From a bacterium (GTDB lineage Bacteria > Zhuqueibacterota > Zhuqueibacteria > Residuimicrobiales > Krinioviventaceae), in the NCBI GenBank assembly GCA_024278645.1, contig JAJRST010000195.1, positions 1-10,522 on the forward strand: a stretch of DNA of 10,522 nucleotides. Reading direction: 5' to 3'. A program made the translations under genes and the position numbers. How positions within the stretch are numbered: position 1 is the first letter of the stretch; each line of letters starts with the position of its first letter. Below are positions 6,500 through 10,522 of the stretch, piece after piece. The notes beneath the pieces were generated by a model. That model made no database searches. It was not told the origin of the DNA and was given only the letters and a program-made list of their open reading frames with translations.

Positions 6500-7510
6500 A
6501 AAATAAGAACCGGGGACGAGTCCGAGGACACGCCACGCAACACCGTATTTATCGACAGCCTTGGGGGCTATTCACTCGAACCGTCATCGCCTTTTGATAC
6601 GGATGTATTCGAGGGGTTGAGCCTGAATATTTACCTGGAAACCTTTGCGCAAAGCGCGGAATTCGACTATGAAGAATCCGGTTGGCGCGTCGGCAATGCC
6701 TCCGGCAAGGTGGCGATGAAAGTGACCGCGTCTGCGGAAGCGGCCAACTACCCCTGGGAATATGAAATCATTTTTGGCGACCCCGGCATGTACCGCACGG
6801 CAACCACGAGAACGACGCGCATCCGGGACGAGCATGGTGAAAAGGTGGATAAGAAGCGAATGCTTCTTGGACAGGAATTCAATTACAAAGTGATCGTCAA
6901 AACTTTTCCGGATACGCTGGGCGATTACCTGACCCTGGACCTGGCAGTCTTTGACGCAGACAGCAACGGCGTTTACGAGATGAGCAAGGACCGCGTCTTT
7001 GTCGGCTACCTCGATACCCGTGGGAACTGGTACAAGACGCTGTTCGTCATCGAGTTTGAGCCGGGGTCCGACATGCCGCAACGAAACGATGTCTACCGCA
7101 TGACTATAAAGCGACCGTTTTTCGCCACGGACTCGCTTTTGTTCAAAGTTTTGCCCAAGGGGGAAACGGATCTCAAAGCCGTCAAAACCGTGATGGACTC
7201 CATCCAGGTCGTTCCAAACCCTTACGTGGCGACCAATCACATGGAGCCTGCTGTAGCCAACCAGTTCCTCAATCAACGACGTCGCATTTTATTTACTCAC
7301 TTGCCGGCGCGTTGTACTATCAAGATATTTACTGTCAGCGGCGTTCTTGTGGATGAGCTGGACATTGAAAACAGTCAGGACAACGGAACCGCCTTTTGGG
7401 ATCTGCTTTCCAAAGAGGGGCTGGATATCGCGGCCGGCGTGTACGTCTATTATGTCAAAGCCAAGGAAACAGGCGATGAAAAGATCGGCAAATTCAGCAT
7501 CATTAAATGA
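6500..7510 (+). CDS. C-terminal part of the large secreted protein with T9SS/FlgD-like domain
   Basis: Continues the same frame after the TAA with KIRTGDESEDTPRNTVFIDSL and runs 336 codons to TGA. The first alternative start is a TTG at 6617 without properly spaced ribosome site. The last 100 residues carry the VVPNPY linker and the beta-sandwich sorting-type domain ending GKFSIIK. Without the signal peptide 800 codons upstream, this domain would never reach the periplasm. Confidence 0.75.
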   Translation, partial: KIRTGDESEDTPRNTVFIDSLGGYSLEPSSPFDTDVFEGLSLNIYLETFAQSAEFDYEESGWRVGNASGKVAMKVTASAEAANYPWEYEIIFGDPGMYRTATTRTTRIRDEHGEKVDKKRMLLGQEFNYKVIVKTFPDTLGDYLTLDLAVFDADSNGVYEMSKDRVFVGYLDTRGNWYKTLFVIEFEPGSDMPQRNDVYRMTIKRPFFATDSLLFKVLPKGETDLKAVKTVMDSIQVVPNPYVATNHMEPAVANQFLNQRRRILFTHLPARCTIKIFTVSGVLVDELDIENSQDNGTAFWDLLSKEGLDIAAGVYVYYVKAKETGDEKIGKFSIIK

Positions 7511-7549
7511 GACGATTTTAGTGGCCTTGTTCATAAAAAGCATGAATCG

Positions 7550-7555
7550 AAAGGA
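7550..7555 (+). promoter_or_regulatory. Ribosome binding site of the PorV-like gene
   Basis: AAAGGA lies seven bases before the ATG at 7563 and decides that start. The 52-base gap after the preceding TGA contains no terminator-like hairpin. Confidence 0.55.
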
Positions 7556-7562
7556 CTAAGAA

Positions 7563-8624
7563 ATGAGAGCAAAGAGTCTTTTGTTTTTTATAATCGCGAG
7601 TTTCTCGCTTTCCTGGCAGGCGGCGTATGGGGAGGAGCCCTACCGCGTCGGGACGACTGCGGCGAATTTTCTGGAAATCGGCTTTGGCAGCACTGGCGCC
7701 GCAATGGGAGATGCAGCGGTGGCTTCTGTAGAGGACCTCTCCGCTATTTATTGGAATCCGGCGCGGCTTTCCTATATGCAGCAAAGCGAAGCACAGTTCA
7801 TGTATCAGCCTTGGTTTGCGGATATCAACACATCGTTCAGCGCCGCCAGTTTTAAGGTTCCCGGCGTCGGCGTGTTCGCCGCAGGTTTTTATCAGGTTGC
7901 TTACGGAGACATGAAAGTGACGACAATGCAACAGCAGGACGGCACCGGAGAGATGTATTCGGCAAGCGATTATGCGTTCAGCCTTACTTATGCGAGAAAG
8001 CTGGCGCAATGGTTCGCTTTTGGCGTTTCCGGAAAATATATTCATCAAAAAATCTGGCACTCGAACGCCAGCGCCCTGGCTGTGGACCTGGGCATGGTGG
8101 TCAACACCCTGTTCTTTTCGCCTTCGGGCGAACGACAGGATGGTTTGACTATTGGCATGAGCATCGCCAATTATGGCACGCGCATGAAATTTGACGGCAT
8201 GGATTTGATGCAGCCGATTGATCTTTATCCTTATGAAGCGGGAAATTATGCCTACGCCGAGGGGCAGTTCAAGACGCTGGAATGGGAGCTGCCGCTTATT
8301 TTTCGTATCGGTGCGGCCGTGCATCCCATCGCCTCCGCCCGGCAAAAACTCACCCTGGAAGTGGATGCGCTGCATCCAAACAACAACAGCGAGTCGATCA
8401 ATGTTGGCGCGCAATATCGCTATACGATTCCGTCGTTCGGCGATTTTTATGTGCGCACCGGCTACAAGGCGCTGTTTATGGTGGACAGTCATTACGGCAT
8501 GTCTTTTGGCGCTGGAATGAAATATATTTTGATGCGCAATATGGCGATACGCATAGACTATGCTTATCGGGATATCGGACTTTTGGGCAAGTTGAGCGCC
8601 TATTCCATAAGCCTGCTTTACTGA
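7563..8624 (+). CDS. PorV/PorQ-family outer-membrane protein
   Basis: A 353-residue beta-barrel protein. The signal peptide is clear (MRAKSLLFFIIASFSLSW..., cleavage near AAYG-EEP). Next comes the family's N-terminal signature: TTAANFLEIGFGSTGAAMGD, then AAVASVEDLSAIYWNPARLSYM, as in PorV, PorQ and UPF0164 proteins. Alternating amphipathic strands with YARKLAQWFAFGVSGKYIHQ and ALAVDLGMV follow, and the protein ends in an aromatic residue (SISLLY), usual for outer-membrane barrels. In Bacteroidota PorV is the T9SS shuttle that carries cargo bearing a C-terminal sorting domain to the attachment complex. Its position right after a protein with such a domain suggests it serves that cargo; this is inference, because PorV-like genes in other phyla are numerous and mostly untested. 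The frame is intact, unlike its two upstream neighbours. Stop TGA. Confidence 0.87.
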   Translation: MRAKSLLFFIIASFSLSWQAAYGEEPYRVGTTAANFLEIGFGSTGAAMGDAAVASVEDLSAIYWNPARLSYMQQSEAQFMYQPWFADINTSFSAASFKVPGVGVFAAGFYQVAYGDMKVTTMQQQDGTGEMYSASDYAFSLTYARKLAQWFAFGVSGKYIHQKIWHSNASALAVDLGMVVNTLFFSPSGERQDGLTIGMSIANYGTRMKFDGMDLMQPIDLYPYEAGNYAYAEGQFKTLEWELPLIFRIGAAVHPIASARQKLTLEVDALHPNNNSESINVGAQYRYTIPSFGDFYVRTGYKALFMVDSHYGMSFGAGMKYILMRNMAIRIDYAYRDIGLLGKLSAYSISLLY

Positions 8625-8678
8625 TGCACGTTCAATTGCGGCGCGGAGGCCCGAGGCTTCGGCAAGGAGGCAAAAATA

Positions 8679-8698
8679 TTTTTTTACTCTTAAAAAAA
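8679..8698. repeat. AT-only inverted repeat after the PorV-like gene
   Basis: Seven T and an A (8679-8686) are mirrored by T and seven A (8691-8698) around CTCT, a perfect 8-bp stem. It lies 55 bases after the stop codon. With no GC it would be a weak terminator at best, though transcripts from either direction would end in a U-run here. Confidence 0.3.
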
Positions 8699-8810
8699 GC
8701 GCTCTTTTATGACAATTTATTCAAAAGAACAATAAATTATTAAAATTTTACTTGCAATATTTAACTATATTTCGTAACTATATTCTGCACTTGCTTATAA
8801 CCATTTATTA

Positions 8811-8840
8811 TAAAAAAATCTGTTCTTTCGCCGAAGAACA
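8811..8840 (-). terminator. Terminator-like hairpin on the minus strand
   Basis: TGTTCTT (8821-8827) and AAGAACA (8834-8840) form a 7-bp stem with a six-base loop. Read on the minus strand, the hairpin is followed by GATTTTTTTA, the normal layout of a Rho-independent terminator. No minus-strand gene to its right was found, so it may end an antisense or small RNA, or the T-run may be chance in AT-rich DNA. Confidence 0.35.
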
Positions 8841-8862
8841 TAGCGGCGTAATGTTCTCTTCG
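8821..8862 (+). promoter_or_regulatory. Two mutually exclusive stem-loops
   Basis: TGTTCTTTCGC (8821-8831) recurs as TGTTCTCTTCGC (8852-8863). Between them, CGAAGAACAT (8832-8841) can pair with the first copy as a 7-bp stem, or with the second copy as a 10-bp stem with a two-base bulge. Both cannot form at once, a layout seen in RNA switches and attenuators. No plus-strand T-run follows, so any switch would not be a simple terminator. Confidence 0.3.
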
Positions 8863-9185
8863 CAGTAAAAGCTAATATATATCGTCTGGAACCATAAGAA
8901 GCACAACCGGCATCACTTAAAAACAGAGGTTGTCAGACAAATTGTCAGCTCTTCACTCAACATTAGTTACTTAACAATTGCAATATTTGAATTGGCATTG
9001 CTCACAAAGTCAGCTCATGTATTCCCGACTATGCTTTAATAATCCAAAAGTAAAAATGTAATAGAGATTAAAGTCAATAACTAAAACCGGATAAAGCTGT
9101 AAGAACGCCATGATTAACTAAACCGATTCAAGTAATTAACTTTTAAGCTCTTATTCCAATTTTAACTTTAATCGTTCCACTTTTG

Positions 9186-9194
9186 AAAGGAGGT
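9186..9194 (+). promoter_or_regulatory. Upstream orphan Shine-Dalgarno copy
   Basis: AAAGGAGGT is identical to the ribosome site at 9298 but has no well-placed start: TTG at 9196 is too near, and ATG at 9217 is 22 bases away and opens only three codons before TGA (9226-9228). It may be a standby site, part of a leader, or a chance match. Confidence 0.3.
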
Positions 9195-9297
9195 GTTGCC
9201 AGGGAACAAAGGCGTCATGAAACAATGACTTGAGAAAAGGTCATTCATGCTCTTGCTCAAGAGTATATCTAATTCAAATTCCTTCTAAACTTCTGGT

Positions 9298-9306
9298 AAA
9301 GGAGGT
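9298..9306 (+). promoter_or_regulatory. Strong ribosome binding site of the second receptor
   Basis: AAAGGAGGT is a near-complete match to the 16S anti-Shine-Dalgarno and lies seven bases before the ATG at 9314, fixing that start. Upstream TCCTT (9280-9284) could pair with AAGGA (9299-9303), a weak chance of site masking. Confidence 0.75.
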
Positions 9307-9313
9307 CAAAGCA

Positions 9314-10522
9314 ATGTGGAAAAAGTCAGTCCTTATTTCTGTTCTCATTCTTGCTCTCGGCGTTAGTCTGAGCTTCGCGGCCACTACAGGTAAAATAGCC
9401 GGACGCGTTGTTGATGCCGAGACAGGAGATCCGCTCCCCGGCGCGAAGATTATTATTGATGGCACGCTACAGGGAGCCGCAACAGACATGGATGGATATT
9501 ACTTTATAATTAACGTCCGTCCGGGAGAATACAACCTCAAAGCTTCCATGATCGGCTATCAGACGCAGCTGCAAACCGGCGTTCTGGTCAGCGTTGATCG
9601 TACAGCTACGGTTGATTTCATGATGAAGCAGGAAGCTATCGAGGGTGAGGAAGTCACGATCATCGCGGAACGTCCCGTTGTTCAAATGGACGTCTCCTCG
9701 ACGCAAGCCGTCATCAGTCCCGCCGCCATTGAAAACAACAACTATAAAACAGTCGCAGATGTCATGGGGTCGCAACCCGGCGTTATCGGTTTCGGCGCCC
9801 GCGCTTCCCGACCGATGTTCCGTGGGTCTGCGTTTGAAGACACGGAGTTTTCCCTCGACGGCATGGGGCTTGTTGATGACATCTCAAACAAACCGTACAT
9901 GAAAGTGAACCTGGGCGCCGTCCAGGAAATTCAGGTGATTACCGGTGGTTTTAACGCTGAATATGGCAACGTTCGCTCCGGTCTCATCAATGTCGTCACC
10001 AAAGAAGGCTCGAACCGCTACACCGGAAGTATCGACTTTAAATACTCGCCGGCGCAGGTAAAGCACTTTGGTCCGCTCATCTACGGCAGCAATTCGCCCA
10101 TCGTGTTGCCGTTCGTCAGCGAAGAGTATGGCGCTTTCTCCGGCGTTCAGGCGGATGGCTCGCCCAATTACATGTTCCCAGGGTGGGAAAAATACTCCAC
10201 CGAAACGCTCCAGCCAGGCGATCCCCACTATGGCAGCACCTACGAAAACCTCGCCCTCTACCTCTGGCGCCATCGCTCAAAAAGCAATCTCGATATGTTG
10301 AGAAGATTGTATGAGGAAGGCAAGGTCCAGGGCGATTTAAGCAACGTCGATTGGGATGAAGACGCCGTATTCGAATACGGCACGACCCCGGACTGGGTTG
10401 GCGAAGCCACTTTTGGCGGCCCGCTGCCTTTTACCGGCAACAAGGTCAAATTCTTCCTGTCGCATCGTCAGGAGCAGACGGCATACGCGAGAACGCTCGC
10501 CGTGAAGGCATACACAGACCGC
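9314..10522 (+). CDS. TonB-dependent receptor, N-terminal part (runs off the right edge)
   Basis: The first 403 codons of an outer-membrane receptor, open without a stop to the last base. Signal peptide: MWKKSVLISVLILALGVSLS, with cleavage near SFA-ATTG. A carboxypeptidase-regulatory-like domain spans about residues 24-105 (GRVVDAETGDPLPGAKI, then YYFIINVRPGEYNLKASMIGY). The plug follows, with ADVMGSQPGVIGFGARASRP, EFSLDGMGLVDD and FNAEYGNVRSGLINVVTKEG, and then the first barrel strands (TFGGPLPFTGNKVKFFLSHRQEQTAYART). It is a clear paralogue of the receptor at 1252: ATTGKIAG and the region up to MIGY align with very few differences, while the plug has diverged more, implying a different substrate. 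It begins after a long leader and probably has its own promoter. It may open a second receptor cluster beyond the window. Confidence 0.92.
   Translation, partial: MWKKSVLISVLILALGVSLSFAATTGKIAGRVVDAETGDPLPGAKIIIDGTLQGAATDMDGYYFIINVRPGEYNLKASMIGYQTQLQTGVLVSVDRTATVDFMMKQEAIEGEEVTIIAERPVVQMDVSSTQAVISPAAIENNNYKTVADVMGSQPGVIGFGARASRPMFRGSAFEDTEFSLDGMGLVDDISNKPYMKVNLGAVQEIQVITGGFNAEYGNVRSGLINVVTKEGSNRYTGSIDFKYSPAQVKHFGPLIYGSNSPIVLPFVSEEYGAFSGVQADGSPNYMFPGWEKYSTETLQPGDPHYGSTYENLALYLWRHRSKSNLDMLRRLYEEGKVQGDLSNVDWDEDAVFEYGTTPDWVGEATFGGPLPFTGNKVKFFLSHRQEQTAYARTLAVKAYTDR

Larger units (their letters stand above)
4025..7510 (+). pseudogene. Large secreted surface protein with T9SS/FlgD-like C-terminal domain, interrupted by TAG and TAA
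   Basis: Read through codon 202 (TAG) and codon 825 (TAA), one frame encodes about 1,161 residues. An N-terminal signal peptide (about 1-27, ending NTGTAQ) sends it to the periplasm. The N-terminal region to about 390 is of unknown fold, with many Trp/Tyr. Around residues 350-440 are Asp/Asn/Gly-rich loops resembling calcium-binding repeats (IDNDDDGLVDE; DANGNGIYDLGE). About 578-712 resembles a fibronectin type III domain (GKVVLTWDD, FEGYKLYK, ENGKTYYYALVAYDRG). From about 1060 the 'IQVVPNPYV' linker leads into a beta-sandwich (IKIFTVSGVLVDELD, WDLLSKEGLDIAAGVYVYYV) typical of FlgD-Ig/T9SS type A sorting domains. I infer a T9SS-like exported surface protein that works with the flanking receptor and PorV-like gene. 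No catalytic motif was recognised. The stop at the true end is TGA. Confidence 0.75.
8625..9313. other. Long AT-rich intergenic region before the second receptor
   Basis: No coding sequence, tRNA or rRNA was recognised in these 689 bases. Composition is much richer in A and T than in the genes. It contains an AT-only inverted repeat (8679-8698), a pair of overlapping stem-loops (8821-8862), a TTGTCAG direct repeat (8930-8948), two small hairpins (9214-9229 and 9250-9263) and two copies of AAAGGAGGT. A weak GC hairpin (8651-8662) lies after the PorV-like stop, but its T-run is 17 bases away. No promoter with both boxes convincing was found. Length and structure suggest a long leader or regulatory region for the receptor at 9314. 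Confidence 0.55.

Noticed and set aside
8645..8685. Intrinsic terminator directly after the PorV-like gene
   Set aside because: The only GC stem (8651-8654 with 8659-8662) has four pairs and sits 17 bases from the T-run, too weak to call.
1252..10522. SusC/SusD-type glycan utilisation locus
   Set aside because: The receptors share the regulatory-like N-terminus with SusC, but no SusD lipoprotein, glycoside hydrolase or sensor gene is present; the partner is a T9SS-type cargo instead.
1..10522. CRISPR array, insertion sequence, prophage or tRNA
   Set aside because: No regularly spaced repeats, transposase, integrase, terminal repeats or tRNA-like sequence were seen on either strand.

Overview
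The window looks like chromosomal DNA of a Gram-negative bacterium from the Fibrobacterota-Chlorobiota-Bacteroidota (FCB) side of the tree, most like Calditrichota, candidate division KSB1 or a related uncultured lineage. The evidence is the gene families: TonB-dependent receptors that begin with a carboxypeptidase-regulatory-like domain, a PorV/PorQ-family outer-membrane protein, and a very large secreted protein ending in a type IX secretion (T9SS)/FlgD-like C-terminal domain after a 'VVPNPY' linker. The lineage is an inference from protein style; no marker gene is present.

Layout. On the minus strand, 37-861 is a complete small mechanosensitive channel (mscS). A divergent 390-base gap (862-1251) holds a good sigma70-like promoter facing right, a weaker one facing left, and a perfect stem-loop at the predicted start of each transcript. 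A rightward three-gene cluster follows, with gaps of 34 and 52 bases: a TonB-dependent receptor (1252-3990), a 1,161-residue secreted surface protein (4025-7510) and a PorV/PorQ-family protein (7563-8624). An AT-rich gap of 689 bases (8625-9313) contains several inverted repeats and two copies of a strong Shine-Dalgarno sequence. A second, paralogous TonB-dependent receptor starts at 9314 and runs off the right edge.

The striking point is that the first two genes of the cluster are interrupted by three in-frame stop codons (TAG 2494-2496, TAG 4628-4630, TAA 6497-6499) with no frameshift. The protein continues convincingly in the same frame after each stop. The mscS gene, the PorV-like gene and the visible part of the second receptor, about 1,030 codons, contain none. 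Each stop can be explained as one G-to-T change in a glutamate codon. The candidate explanations are recent gene inactivation, damage-type sequencing error, or stop-codon readthrough or reassignment. TAG never serves as an apparent true terminator here (TAA, TAA, TGA, TGA do), but the TAA interruption argues against a simple amber reassignment.

Likely joint role (inference): the receptor, the big surface protein and the PorV-like shuttle form an outer-membrane uptake and surface-export unit. The receptor would import a substrate, the secreted protein would be displayed or released, and the PorV-like barrel would assist its transfer. The substrate cannot be read from the sequence.
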